Source: Arthrobacter psychrochitiniphilus (lineage in GTDB: Bacteria > Actinomycetota > Actinomycetes > Actinomycetales > Micrococcaceae). Taken from it: a stretch of 64,000 nucleotides of DNA. The notes under the pieces were generated by a model that was not told the DNA's origin, did no database searches, and saw only the letters and a list, made by a program, of their open reading frames with translations. Below are positions 44,837 to 53,827 of this stretch, one piece after another (the stretch's first letter is position 1; every line of letters begins with the position of its first letter). The position numbers were made by a program, and so were the translations under genes. The DNA lies in contig NZ_QHLZ01000002.1 of NCBI RefSeq assembly GCF_003185915.1, positions 248,001-312,000 on the forward strand, written 5' to 3'.

Positions 44837-46402
44837 GTGGCACGCGGAGACGGAAAACTATCCCATGATCTTTTACCCGGCGAAAAGGGACCTCAGGACG
44901 CTTGTGGCGTTCTGGGCATCTGGGCACCCGGTGAAGAGGTTGCAAAACTAACCTATTACGGGCTGTATTCATTACAGCACCGTGGGCAGGAATCGGCTGG
45001 CATCGCAACGAGCGACGGCAAGCGGATCAGTGTGTACAAGGACATGGGGCTCGTATCCCAGGTCTTTGACGAACCCACACTGAACACCCTGACCGGACAC
45101 ATGGCTGTGGGCCATTGTCGATACTCCACTACGGGTGCGGCCAATTGGGCCAACGCTCAGCCCACCTTGGGGGCAACCGGTAGCGGCACCGTAGCACTGG
45201 CGCACAACGGCAACCTGACCAACTCTGCTGAACTGCATGAGATGGTCATTGCCCAGTACGGTGTTCCCACTGCGGGTGAAATGGCTCAGGGAAACACCAC
45301 CGATACTGCGCTGGTCACCACCTTGCTGCGTGGCAAAGAGGGCTCCTCTCTTGAAGAGACTGCCATGGAATTGCTGCCCAAGATCCACGGCGCGTTTAGC
45401 TTTGTCTTCATGGACGAGCACACCCTGTACGCCGCACGTGACCCGCACGGCGTTCGCCCGCTGGTTCTGGGACGCTTGGAAAGTGGTTGGGTAGTGGCCT
45501 CCGAGGACGCCGCCCTGAACACCATTGGTGCCTCGCTGATCCGTGAAATCGAACCCGGTGAATTCATCGCGATCGATGAAGACGGCGTCCGCACCCAGCG
45601 CTTCGCCCCGGCAACTCCTGCCGGCTGCGTTTTCGAGTACGTATACCTGGCCCGCCCGGATGCCACCATTGCCGGCCGCTCCGTTTACGAGTCTCGTGTG
45701 GAAATGGGCCGCCAGCTGGCCCGCGAAAGCCACTACAACGCCGATCTGGTCATTCCCGTCCCGGAATCCGGGACACCGGCGGCCATCGGCTATGCCGAAC
45801 AATCAGGCATCCCCTTCGCCCACGGCTTCGTGAAGAACGCCTACGTTGGCCGTACCTTCATCCAGCCCAGCGATACCTTGCGCAAGCTCGGCATCAAGCT
45901 CAAGCTCAGCGCCCTTGAATCCGTCATTCGCGGCAAACGCATTGTGGTTGTGGATGATTCAATCGTCCGCGGCAACACTCAGCGCGCCGTGGTGCGCATG
46001 CTCAAGGAAGCCGGCGCCGCCGAGGTCCACGTGAAGATCTCTTCACCGCCCGTACGCTGGCCATGCTTCTACGGCATCGACTTCGCCTCCCGTGCGGAGC
46101 TGATTGCCAACGGTGCAGCCGTGGATGAGATTGCCAAGTCCATTGGCGCCGATTCCTTGGAGTACATCTCCGAAGACGGCATGATCAATGCAACCAATCA
46201 GCCACGCGAACGCCTGTGCACGGCCTGCTTCACGGGCACGTACCCCATTGAACTTCCCTCCAGCGACCGTTTGGGCAAGAACTTGCTCGAGCGCACCAAG
46301 GCTGGCAACGCCACACCCTCCACCGGTTGCGATCCGGGCCCTGACTCGGAGCTGGAAAACATCCTCACCGAGCAAGACCGCACCGCATCCAACGGTTCTT
46401 AG
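44837..46402 (+). CDS. purF: Amidophosphoribosyltransferase
   Basis: A 521-residue enzyme for the first committed step of purine synthesis. A propeptide of about 22 residues precedes the catalytic Cys in DACGVLGIW. The glutaminase part has YGLYSLQHRGQESAG and HNGNLTNSAEL, and the PRPP loop is IVVVDDSIVRGNTQRA. Further Cys (WPCFYGIDFA; RLCTACFTGTYP) fit the [4Fe-4S] ligands of the Bacillus-type enzyme. The GTG start lacks a Shine-Dalgarno. It is followed by purM after 24 bp. Confidence 0.97.
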   Translation: MARGDGKLSHDLLPGEKGPQDACGVLGIWAPGEEVAKLTYYGLYSLQHRGQESAGIATSDGKRISVYKDMGLVSQVFDEPTLNTLTGHMAVGHCRYSTTGAANWANAQPTLGATGSGTVALAHNGNLTNSAELHEMVIAQYGVPTAGEMAQGNTTDTALVTTLLRGKEGSSLEETAMELLPKIHGAFSFVFMDEHTLYAARDPHGVRPLVLGRLESGWVVASEDAALNTIGASLIREIEPGEFIAIDEDGVRTQRFAPATPAGCVFEYVYLARPDATIAGRSVYESRVEMGRQLARESHYNADLVIPVPESGTPAAIGYAEQSGIPFAHGFVKNAYVGRTFIQPSDTLRKLGIKLKLSALESVIRGKRIVVVDDSIVRGNTQRAVVRMLKEAGAAEVHVKISSPPVRWPCFYGIDFASRAELIANGAAVDEIAKSIGADSLEYISEDGMINATNQPRERLCTACFTGTYPIELPSSDRLGKNLLERTKAGNATPSTGCDPGPDSELENILTEQDRTASNGS

Positions 46403-46426
46403 AGCATTCCCTAGAAAAGAGACGCC

Positions 46427-47575
46427 ATGAACAACGCCTCCCATGATTCGGCTGCCCCGGCAATCACCTATGCCAGCGCCGGTGTTGATACCGAAGCAGG
46501 CGACCTCGCCGTAGAACTAATGAAAGAAGCCGTCAAGGCCACCCACGGTCCATCCGTTGTAGGTGGTTTCGGCGGGTTCGCCGGCCTCTACGACGTCTCC
46601 AAGCTACTGACGTACAAGAGGCCACTGTTGGCCACCTCCACCGATGGTGTGGGGACGAAGGTTGCCATTGCGCAAGCCATGGACATCCACGACACCATCG
46701 GTTACGACCTTGTGGGCATGGTTGTCGATGACATTGTGGTGGTTGGTGCCGAACCACTGTTCATGACCGACTACATTGCCACCGGCAAGGTTGTTCCGCA
46801 GCGCGTGGCTGACATTGTGCGCGGCATTGCCGGGGCCTGCAAGGTTGCCGGAACTGCGTTGGTTGGTGGCGAGACTGCCGAGCATCCCGGCCTGCTGGCC
46901 CCGGATGAGTACGACGTCGCAGGTGCTTGCACGGGTGTCGTCGAGGCTGATTTGCTGCTTGGTCCGGAACGGGTGCGTGCCGGCGATGTCATCATCGGCA
47001 TGGCGTCCTCAGGTTTGCACTCCAACGGTTACTCACTGGTTCGCCGCGTCATCAACCACGCAGGCTGGGCCCTGGAACGTCAAGTTTCGGAGCTTGGCCG
47101 CACCCTGGGTGAGGAACTACTGGAGCCCACCCGCGTCTACGCAGCCGACTGCCTGGATCTGACCCGCTACCTGCCGGTCACGCAGGAAAAGGCTGTTCAC
47201 GGTTTCAGCCACATTACCGGTGGCGGCCTAGCTGCCAACCTGGCGCGCGTGCTGCCGCAGGGCCTCATCGGCACGGTTGACCGCTCCACCTGGAGCCTTC
47301 CTGCCATCTTCAACCTGGTTTCGCAGCTGGGCAACGTGCCGTTGGCCGATCTTGAGCGCACGTTGAACCTGGGTGTGGGCATGGTTGCTGTTGTTTCCGC
47401 CGATGCAGCGGACGCCGCTGTGGAGCGCCTGAACTCACGTGGCCTGCCCGCGTGGGTTATGGGCACCGTGACGGCTGAGTCCTCCGACTCGGATAAGTCA
47501 GGTCCGGATTACACGCAGGGCGCCAAGGGTGTTGATGGCGGCGCCGTTCGCCTGGTTGGCAACTACGCCCTGTAA
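46427..47575 (+). CDS. purM: Phosphoribosylformylglycinamidine cyclo-ligase
   Basis: A 382-residue AIR synthase. Conserved blocks are TYASAGVDTEAGDLAVE, VGGFGGFAGLYD, LLATSTDGVGTKVAIAQAMD, IGYDLVGMVVDDIVVVGAEP, GETAEHPGL and GFSHITGGGLAANLARVLP. Forms ATP-dependent aminoimidazole ribotide. It is in a purF-purM operon closed by an unusually long terminator hairpin. Confidence 0.97.
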   Translation: MNNASHDSAAPAITYASAGVDTEAGDLAVELMKEAVKATHGPSVVGGFGGFAGLYDVSKLLTYKRPLLATSTDGVGTKVAIAQAMDIHDTIGYDLVGMVVDDIVVVGAEPLFMTDYIATGKVVPQRVADIVRGIAGACKVAGTALVGGETAEHPGLLAPDEYDVAGACTGVVEADLLLGPERVRAGDVIIGMASSGLHSNGYSLVRRVINHAGWALERQVSELGRTLGEELLEPTRVYAADCLDLTRYLPVTQEKAVHGFSHITGGGLAANLARVLPQGLIGTVDRSTWSLPAIFNLVSQLGNVPLADLERTLNLGVGMVAVVSADAADAAVERLNSRGLPAWVMGTVTAESSDSDKSGPDYTQGAKGVDGGAVRLVGNYAL

Positions 47576-47585
47576 GTTTTTCGGG

Positions 47586-47655
47586 AAATGATCCCGATCC
47601 CGCTTTCTGACACCGGAATTCCGGTGCCAGAAAGCGGGATCGGGATCATTTTTTT
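47586..47655. terminator. 66-bp near-perfect palindromic terminator
   Basis: Arms 47586-47618 and 47619-47652 pair over 33 bp with a single mismatch and almost no loop (AATT at the centre), flanked by AAA on the left and a T run on the right. It serves purM and the convergent DUF3073 gene. Confidence 0.9.
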
Positions 47656-47752
47656 ACGGGAGCGATTGGGAACAACAAAATCCCCGCACGTCACACCAGC
47701 AAATTTGCGGTGTGTCATGCAGGGCTTGTTGCGGATGGTACTTTAGACGGTC

Positions 47753-47980
47753 CTAGCCAATGCGGCGGGTGTCTACCTCATCGTCATCAAACGGATCCGC
47801 ATACTTGTCTTCATATGCCGAATAGTCCGGCTCTGCAGGAATCTCAGTGTGATGGCTCGGGGCTCGCCGAGTAGTCGCACCAAGCTCTTTTTGCAGAGCA
47901 GAATAATCAGTGTTCGGGGAGTAATACTTAATGTCCCGAGCCTGCTTGGTTGCCTTCGCCTTTTGACGGCCGCGCCCCAT
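47753..47980 (-). CDS. DUF3073 family protein
   Basis: A 75-residue, highly charged protein MGRGRQKAKATKQARDIKYY, then SPNTDYSALQKELG, ending acidic (DPFDDDEVDTRRIG). This is the DUF3073 pattern, found throughout actinobacteria next to purM. The basic head and acidic tail suggest nucleic-acid or ribosome association, but no function is known. AAGGGGG precedes the ATG. Confidence 0.93.
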   Translation of the reverse strand: MGRGRQKAKATKQARDIKYYSPNTDYSALQKELGATTRRAPSHHTEIPAEPDYSAYEDKYADPFDDDEVDTRRIG

Positions 47981-48303
47981 GGCGTGACCCCCTTTTACAC
48001 TTGGACCGGAGGTAGTCGCTCGGGCTAAGAGCGAGGCTCCGGAATATTCGGTCAATTTGTCGTACTTCTAGATTACATTAGTTCTGCGCCCTCCGTGTCC
48101 GCCTATGGGCTGTTCTGCCCATAGCCAAACAGTGCATTAGCCTTAAAGCGCAGTCATTATTCGGTAGAGTCACGTATAGACCGTACTTTTTGCCAGGTCA
48201 GGGTGCCTGAATGCTCGCGAAAGCGATTGCTCTACGTGGCACACTCCCACTTCAATCCATAGTTTTTGTGCCACTTTTGGACGCAGCACGGAAGGTTAGC
48301 CCC
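47981..48303. promoter_or_regulatory. Divergent intergenic region with a second copy of the palindrome
   Basis: At 48103-48124 perfect arms CTATGGGC and GCCCATAG flank TGTTCT. The core ATGGGC-N-GTTCTGCCCAT is the same as at 12396-12417. It lies 123 bp before the DUF3073 gene and about 180 bp before the septum-formation-type gene. No coding sequence is seen; the short frame from 48211 is just an upstream extension. Confidence 0.55.
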
Positions 48304-50148
48304 ATGAACGAGAGCAGTAACGCCAACGAAGAAGGCGCTCCACAAGGCCCTCCCCCTGAGCATGGTCAGCCATCCGCCGCGTCCGCTTCTGAAGAAGTCT
48401 CCGGTTCCGACTACGAGTTCGCGGAACCGCAGCTAGATGCCGCCATCATCAGCGAAGACGTTGTTGAGAGCGCGGATCTCGAAGCTGCGGAAAAAGAAGC
48501 CGCCCGCGTTGAGCATGAGGCCCAGCTGGCAGCCCAAGGTGTTGCTACCGGTCTCGGGGAGAACGCCCCGCCCATCCCGGACTTCCGTAACGCACCCACC
48601 CACAACCCCTTCACTGAGCCCACTGCCGCTCATAGGCCTGAGATGGCCGAGTCACCCGCTTCCACCCTGAGCCCAGAGGTGGCCGCTACCTCTGGGAGCA
48701 ACGAGGAGGCTGTGCCGAGTAAAGGAACCGAGCCGACTGAGGTGGCCGAGCCGATTGACTGGGACAGCGCCACCACTGTGCTGCGCACAGACTTCAGCCA
48801 ACCTCCGGTCTCGAACAATCCTTGGTCGCAAGCAGCAGAATCCAAGAACGAGCCTCTGCTTTCCCTGGATAAGCCGGACGTACCCGCCAGCTTCGAGCCA
48901 CCTGCTCCAACCCAGCCTCCGGCTTCAGCGGAGCAGGGTCATGCCCCTGCATCCCCGGGCGAACCGCTCGGCGAACAGCTACCAGCCACGCCGGAACATG
49001 TGCAGGGCGACGCCCAGCCGGCTGCCGAGTCCGCAACAGTTGCGGCCCCGCCAACCCCACCACACGTTGGTCCAGGCATTGCCGATGGCCACGGCTGGCG
49101 CCGCCCTGAAACCCCGTGGCAGCAGTCGGCGACGCCATGGCAGCCCAAGGCTGGCGCCTGGCAGTCTCCTGCCCAGATGGCGCGCGGCGAAGCCGATGCA
49201 GCAGCGGCAGCTGCTGGTGCGGCTGCGACTTCAGTCCCGTCCATCCCCGATGTACCCTTAGCCGCTCCCCCGGCCTTTGGCCAGCAAAACCCGTACGGGC
49301 AGCCCGGCGCTCCGGCGCAGGATCAGCCAAACGGCGCTGCGGCCAACCCCTACGGCCAAGCTGGCACTCCGGGGCAGCAGCCTTATGGGGCACCATCCCA
49401 GCACGGCGCACCCGCTTTCGGTGGCGCCCCGCAGACGGGACAGCAAGCTGGGCCAGGCATACCACCCGCACCAGGTCAGTTTGGCGGTCCCCAGGCACCA
49501 GGTCAGTTTGGCGGTCCCCAGGGCCTCCAGGGACCCGGCCAGTTCGGCGGCCCTAACGGACCCGGTGACGGAGGCAACAAGAAGCTCTTCATCATTTTGG
49601 GTATTGTCCTGCTTGGCCTAGCCTTACTGGGCTTGCTGGGTTGGCTGCTAGTTAGTTTTCTGGGCACTATCTCCAAATCGGACCCCGGCAGCGCTCCAAC
49701 CACAGCCCAGTCGCAGGAACAAAAAGTTAATCCCGGGGCTTCTGGTGACCCCGCACCCGGAGCTGACCCCGGCACGGATGCGGACGTGATCTTGTCTCAG
49801 GTTTCACCGCTGAAGTGGCTTGAAGGCGACTGCCTCCGTGGCTTCACGAATGCTTCCTCTCCCGCTGATGTGGTTTACTGCGACACCCCTCACGGCGCCC
49901 AGCTGGTAGGGGCCTACTACTACGGCGACAGTGACGAGTTCCCTGGTGTAGATGCGCTCAAAGCCAAGGCTGGGGAAGTCTGCTCCGACGTCCAGCTGAC
50001 CACGGAGGCAGCCACCATCAAGACGCTCAAGCAGATGTCGGCCTACCCAACGGAAACCACCTGGAAAGACTCGGGCGATCGCCGAGTGGACTGCCTGGTT
50101 CTCGACACACGTGGCGGCAACCCACTGAAAATCTCACTCACCGAGTAG
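48304..50148 (+). CDS. Proline-rich membrane protein with septum-formation-type C-terminus
   Basis: A 614-residue protein: an acidic, disordered N-terminal half, then a Pro/Gly/Gln-rich stretch with repeated QFGGPQ units, a single transmembrane helix (LFIILGIVLLGLALLGLLGW), and an external domain with three or four Cys (WLEGDCLRGF; VVYCDTPHGAQLVGAYYYG; KAGEVCSDV). The last part matches the septum-formation domain PF13845 found in actinobacterial proteins. A role in division or envelope is inferred. GGAAGG lies upstream of the ATG. It converges on clpB. Confidence 0.85.
   Translation: MNESSNANEEGAPQGPPPEHGQPSAASASEEVSGSDYEFAEPQLDAAIISEDVVESADLEAAEKEAARVEHEAQLAAQGVATGLGENAPPIPDFRNAPTHNPFTEPTAAHRPEMAESPASTLSPEVAATSGSNEEAVPSKGTEPTEVAEPIDWDSATTVLRTDFSQPPVSNNPWSQAAESKNEPLLSLDKPDVPASFEPPAPTQPPASAEQGHAPASPGEPLGEQLPATPEHVQGDAQPAAESATVAAPPTPPHVGPGIADGHGWRRPETPWQQSATPWQPKAGAWQSPAQMARGEADAAAAAAGAAATSVPSIPDVPLAAPPAFGQQNPYGQPGAPAQDQPNGAAANPYGQAGTPGQQPYGAPSQHGAPAFGGAPQTGQQAGPGIPPAPGQFGGPQAPGQFGGPQGLQGPGQFGGPNGPGDGGNKKLFIILGIVLLGLALLGLLGWLLVSFLGTISKSDPGSAPTTAQSQEQKVNPGASGDPAPGADPGTDADVILSQVSPLKWLEGDCLRGFTNASSPADVVYCDTPHGAQLVGAYYYGDSDEFPGVDALKAKAGEVCSDVQLTTEAATIKTLKQMSAYPTETTWKDSGDRRVDCLVLDTRGGNPLKISLTE
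49468..49521 (+). repeat. 27-bp tandem duplication in the Pro/Gly-rich linker
   Basis: Two identical 27-bp units (49468-49494, 49495-49521) each encode APGQFGGPQ; a third, degraded unit follows. Identity at the DNA level points to a recent duplication. Confidence 0.85.
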
Positions 50149-50159
50149 AGCAGCGAAAC

Positions 50160-50230
50160 CCCGCTGGTTGAGATTGACGAAACCTGGTTTCGTCAATCTC
50201 AACCAGCGGGTCACAGACTCAACCAGCGGG
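50160..50230. terminator. Perfect 25-bp inverted repeat plus a third partial copy
   Basis: Arms 50160-50184 and 50186-50210 are exact reverse complements around one base. After seven bases the end of the arm, CTCAACCAGCGGG, occurs again (50218-50230), just before the clpB stop. It probably ends both convergent genes, but the repeated arm recalls REP-type intergenic repeats. Confidence 0.8.
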
Positions 50231-50240
50231 ACGGCTCTGG

Positions 50241-52856
50241 CTATTTCCGGCGCAGCGTCAGGCCAGCTCCCGCAGACGAGCCCATGTCCAGTTCGTCGAA
50301 GTCAGCAGCAGTATCCACCAGGACGGTGTCGCCGTCGACGATGGAGCCAGCCAGGATCTCCTTCGCCAACCGGTCCCCGATCTGGCGCTGCACAAGACGG
50401 CGCAGCGGCCTGGCACCATAGGCGGGGTCGTAGCCTGTCAGCGCCAGCCATGCCTTCGCGGCATCCGTAACCTCCAGGCTCAGACGCCGTTCGGACAGGC
50501 GAGCGGACAACGCCTGCACCTGCAACTCAACAATTCGCGAGAGCTCCTCCACAGTGAGCGCATCAAACATCACAATCTCATCGAGGCGATTTAGGAACTC
50601 GGGCTTGAATGAGGCCTCCACAATGCTCATCACCGCCCTGTGCTTCTCGTCATCGCTCAGAGTCTGATCCACCAGGAACTGCGAGCCAAGGTTGGACGTC
50701 AGCACAATGATGACATTGCGGAAGTCCACCGTGCGGCCCTGACCATCGGTGAGCCGGCCGTCGTCGAACACCTGTAGCAGGATGTCAAAGACTTCCGGGT
50801 GAGCCTTCTCCACCTCATCCAACAGCACCACTGAGTACGGGCGACGGCGCACGGCCTCCGTCAGCTGCCCGCCCTCGTCGTATCCCACGTATCCGGGAGG
50901 GGCACCCACCAGACGTGAGACGGAGTGCTTCTCCGAGTACTCAGACATGTCGATGCGGATCATGGCGCGCTCGTCGTCAAAGAGGAAGTCGGCCAGCGAC
51001 TTCGCCAGCTCCGTCTTACCCACGCCCGTGGGGCCCAGGAACAAGAAGGAACCAGTGGGCCGGTCGGGGTCGTTGATGCCGGCACGGGCGCGGCGGACGG
51101 CGTCGGACACGGCGGTCACGGCAGCGCTCTGGCCGATCAGGCGTGAGCCCAGGACCTGTTCCATCTGCAGCAGCTTCTGGCTTTCGCCCTGCAACATGCG
51201 CCCGGCAGGGATACCTGTCCAGGCGGAAATGACCTCGGCAATGTCATCTGCCGTCACCTCCTCGGCCACCATCAACTCTGCCTTGTCAGCGGACTCCTCT
51301 TCGGCAGCGGCCGCCTCCAACTCACGCTGCAGCGCCGGTATTTCACCGTACAGAATGCGTGATGCCTGCTCGAGGTCGCCATCGCGCTGGGCCTTGTCCG
51401 CCACGGAACGCAGCTCATCAAGCTTCGCCTTCAAATCACCCACGCGGTTCAGACCAGCTTTTTCAGCCTCCCACCTCGCGTTCAAACCGCTGAGCTCCTC
51501 CTTCTTGTCCGCCATGTCAGCCCGCAGGGCTTCCAGGCGCTCAATGGAAGCCGGGTCCGTCTCCCCGGACAACGCGAGCTCTTCCATGGTCAGCCGGTCC
51601 ACGGCGCGGCGCAGCTGGTCAATCTCTTCCGGCGCCGAATCAATCTCCATGCGCAGCCGGGACGCAGCCTCATCCATGAGATCAATGGCTTTATCAGGCA
51701 GTTGGCGGCCACTGATGTAGCGGTTGGAAAGGTTTGCCGCTGCCACGAGGGCGGAGTCGGCGATGGCCACCTTATGGTGTGCCTCATAGCGTTCCTTGAG
51801 TCCGCGCAGGATGCCGATGGTGTCCTCAACGCTGGGCTCGCCAACGTACACCTGTGCAAAGCGGCGTTCCAGAGCCGGATCCTTCTCAATGTTTTGGCGG
51901 TATTCATCCAGTGTGGTGGCGCCGATCAGACGCAATTCCCCGCGGGCCAGCATGGGCTTGAGCATATTGCCAGCATCCATGGCGCCTTCAGAGGCACCTG
52001 CACCGACCACGGTATGAATCTCATCGATGAACGTCACAATCTGACCGTCGGAGGCCTTAATTTCCTCCAGAACTGCTTTCAGACGCTCCTCGAACTCGCC
52101 GCGATATTTGGCTCCGGCCACCATGGCGGACAAATCAAGGCTAATCAGTGTCTTCCCGCGCAGCGATTCCGGCACATCTCCTGCCACCATGCGCTGGGCC
52201 AGGCCCTCCACTACCGCGGTCTTGCCCACGCCGGGCTCGCCAATGAGCACGGGGTTGTTTTTGGTGCGCCGGCTCAGCACCTGAATGACTCGGCGGATCT
52301 CAGCATCACGGCCAATCACCGGGTCAAGCTTGCCGGTCCGGGCAATGGCTGTCATGTCAACGCCGAACTTCGCCAGCGCCTCGAAGGTGTTCTCCGGATC
52401 CGGGGTGGTGACCTTACCGTCGCCGCGCACGGAAGGCAGCGCGGCGTCGAGCGCGGCCCGGGTGGCACCGGCTTGGCGCAGGGCACTTCCCGTCGCTCCG
52501 GCGTCGTCCGCCAAACCCAACAGCAGGTGCTCGGTGGAGACGTAGCTGTCCCCCATGCGTTCGGCGGCCTGCTGTGCGCCCTGGACTGCGATCAAGGTGT
52601 TGCGGCTGAGCTGAGCCTGCGCCACGGAAGTCCCGGACGACGACGGGAGGGTGCGAATGGCGGCGCTGGCACCGACACTGACCTCATCCGGGTCTACCCC
52701 GGCGGCTTTCAGGAGCGCAACGGCAACGCCTTGGCGCTGGTCCATGAGGGCCTTCAGTAGGTGAGCGGGCTCTACCGCCGGGTTCCCGGCAGTAGAGGCG
52801 TTCATGGCGGCGGAGGAAAGAGCCTCCTGGCTCTTTGTGGTGAATTTGGCGTCCAA
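50241..52856 (-). CDS. clpB: Disaggregase ClpB
   Basis: An 871-residue AAA+ chaperone that dissolves protein aggregates with DnaK. It has the N domain ([17 protein letters not shown]), AAA1 with Walker [11 protein letters not shown], the coiled-coil middle domain (about 400-530), and AAA2 with [11 protein letters not shown] and [19 protein letters not shown]. The TTG at 52856 is taken as start because AAAGGACC lies seven bases upstream and the family begins with this LDAKF segment. An HspR-type HAIR operator covers its promoter. The C-terminus is normal. Confidence 0.96.
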   Translation of the reverse strand: MDAKFTTKSQEALSSAAMNASTAGNPAVEPAHLLKALMDQRQGVAVALLKAAGVDPDEVSVGASAAIRTLPSSSGTSVAQAQLSRNTLIAVQGAQQAAERMGDSYVSTEHLLLGLADDAGATGSALRQAGATRAALDAALPSVRGDGKVTTPDPENTFEALAKFGVDMTAIARTGKLDPVIGRDAEIRRVIQVLSRRTKNNPVLIGEPGVGKTAVVEGLAQRMVAGDVPESLRGKTLISLDLSAMVAGAKYRGEFEERLKAVLEEIKASDGQIVTFIDEIHTVVGAGASEGAMDAGNMLKPMLARGELRLIGATTLDEYRQNIEKDPALERRFAQVYVGEPSVEDTIGILRGLKERYEAHHKVAIADSALVAAANLSNRYISGRQLPDKAIDLMDEAASRLRMEIDSAPEEIDQLRRAVDRLTMEELALSGETDPASIERLEALRADMADKKEELSGLNARWEAEKAGLNRVGDLKAKLDELRSVADKAQRDGDLEQASRILYGEIPALQRELEAAAAEEESADKAELMVAEEVTADDIAEVISAWTGIPAGRMLQGESQKLLQMEQVLGSRLIGQSAAVTAVSDAVRRARAGINDPDRPTGSFLFLGPTGVGKTELAKSLADFLFDDERAMIRIDMSEYSEKHSVSRLVGAPPGYVGYDEGGQLTEAVRRRPYSVVLLDEVEKAHPEVFDILLQVFDDGRLTDGQGRTVDFRNVIIVLTSNLGSQFLVDQTLSDDEKHRAVMSIVEASFKPEFLNRLDEIVMFDALTVEELSRIVELQVQALSARLSERRLSLEVTDAAKAWLALTGYDPAYGARPLRRLVQRQIGDRLAKEILAGSIVDGDTVLVDTAADFDELDMGSSAGAGLTLRRK

Positions 52857-52896
52857 GAGGGGTCCTTTCATCGGTTGGTAACTCACTGCTCGTAAA

Positions 52897-52917
52897 GTTG
52901 AGTCTACTACGCTCAAC
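52897..52917. promoter_or_regulatory. HAIR element (HspR operator) upstream of clpB
   Basis: GTTGAGT-N7-GCTCAAC, extended to AAGTTGAG and CTCAACTT at the ends, matches the HAIR consensus CTTGAGT-N7-ACTCAAG in 12 of 14 positions. HspR represses clpB and dnaK operons through HAIR in Streptomyces and mycobacteria. On the clpB strand TTGAGC inside it may be the -35. Confidence 0.85.
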
Positions 52918-52968
52918 TTGGTTCTTGCGGAAGTTGTTCCAATGATTTTTCCGTGAGCGAAATTGCTC

Positions 52969-52999
52969 TTGACATTGACGCTGCGTCAACCTCTACGGT
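52969..52999 (+). promoter_or_regulatory. MerR-type promoter with 19-bp spacer
   Basis: TTGACA (52969-52974) and TACGGT (52994-52999) are 19 bp apart, the overlong spacing untwisted by MerR-family activators. The spacer holds the dyad TTGACG-CTG-CGTCAA. The expected start of transcription (about 53005-53007) falls on the ATG of the TipA-like gene. Confidence 0.75.
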
Positions 53000-53006
53000 G
53001 GATTTT

Positions 53007-53804
53007 ATGGAACTTTCAATTCAGGAACTGGCCGTCCTAACAGGTGTCACGAGCCGCACGCTGCGCCACTACGATGCCATTGGACTGCTGCCGCCGAGCC
53101 GGATTGCTGCCAACGGGTACCGGCACTACGACCAGGGCGCCCTGGGGCGGCTCCAGCGCATCTTGCTGCTGCGCGAACTGGGACTGGGTCTGCCGGCAAT
53201 TGCCGCGGTGCTCGAGCAGGAAACCTCGCCCGCTGCAGCGTTGCGCTCCCATGTGGCGTGGCTGCGCACCGAGCAGAAACGGGTGGCACGGTTGATAGTT
53301 TCCGTCGAAAAAACCATTACAGCAGAGGAACAAGGAGAGGCGATCATGGCACAGGACATGTTTGACGGCTTTGACCACACCCAGTACAGGGACGAGGTGG
53401 AGCAGCGCTGGGGCAAGGAGGCGTACGCCAGCTCCGACGCGTGGTGGCGCGCGAAGTATGCCGCAGGTCAGGTGGGATGGAAGGAGCAGGTGGCGGCTTT
53501 GAACCACGACTGGATTACTGCTTTCTCCAGCGGCGTTTCGCCGGAATCTGACGCGGCGCAGGAGCTGGCACGGCGCCACGTTGAGTGGTTGAGTTCAGTT
53601 CCCGGCACCCCCGCGGCGGTCACCACCTCTGCCAGCCCGGGAGGCACGGGTGGCTCGGCTGCCGATGTTCGCGGATATGTGCTGGGGTTGGCGGAGATGT
53701 ACGTTGCCGATGAACGGTTCGTAGCAAACTACGGCGGGGCAGAAGGGGCGGCATTTGTGCGGGATGCCCTGACGGCGTATGTGGAGCGGGAGTTTCAGGG
53801 CTGA
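53007..53804 (+). CDS. MerR-family regulator with TipAS domain
   Basis: A 265-residue TipAL-like regulator. The MerR winged helix is ELSIQELAVLTGVTSRTLRH with YDAIGLLPPSR, then a coiled-coil dimer helix, then the TipAS-type helical domain (MFDGFDHTQYRDEVEQRWG; YVADERFVANYGG) that binds thiopeptide antibiotics in Streptomyces. ATG 53007 is chosen because the earlier GTG at 52953 lies upstream of the promoter -35. No Shine-Dalgarno exists: the mRNA is predicted leaderless. It is divergent from clpB. Confidence 0.9.
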   Translation: MELSIQELAVLTGVTSRTLRHYDAIGLLPPSRIAANGYRHYDQGALGRLQRILLLRELGLGLPAIAAVLEQETSPAAALRSHVAWLRTEQKRVARLIVSVEKTITAEEQGEAIMAQDMFDGFDHTQYRDEVEQRWGKEAYASSDAWWRAKYAAGQVGWKEQVAALNHDWITAFSSGVSPESDAAQELARRHVEWLSSVPGTPAAVTTSASPGGTGGSAADVRGYVLGLAEMYVADERFVANYGGAEGAAFVRDALTAYVEREFQG

Positions 53805-53827
53805 ACGCCAGGCGCTAGGCTCGGACC

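Noticed and set aside
49468-49550. CRISPR-like repetition
   Set aside because: The repeats are in-frame codon repeats of a Pro/Gly-rich linker with no spacers; no CRISPR array or cas gene is present in the window.
51702-52760. A 352-codon plus-strand frame across clpB
   Set aside because: It lies fully antisense to a strongly conserved chaperone gene, has no family motif, and such long antisense frames are common in GC-rich codon usage.
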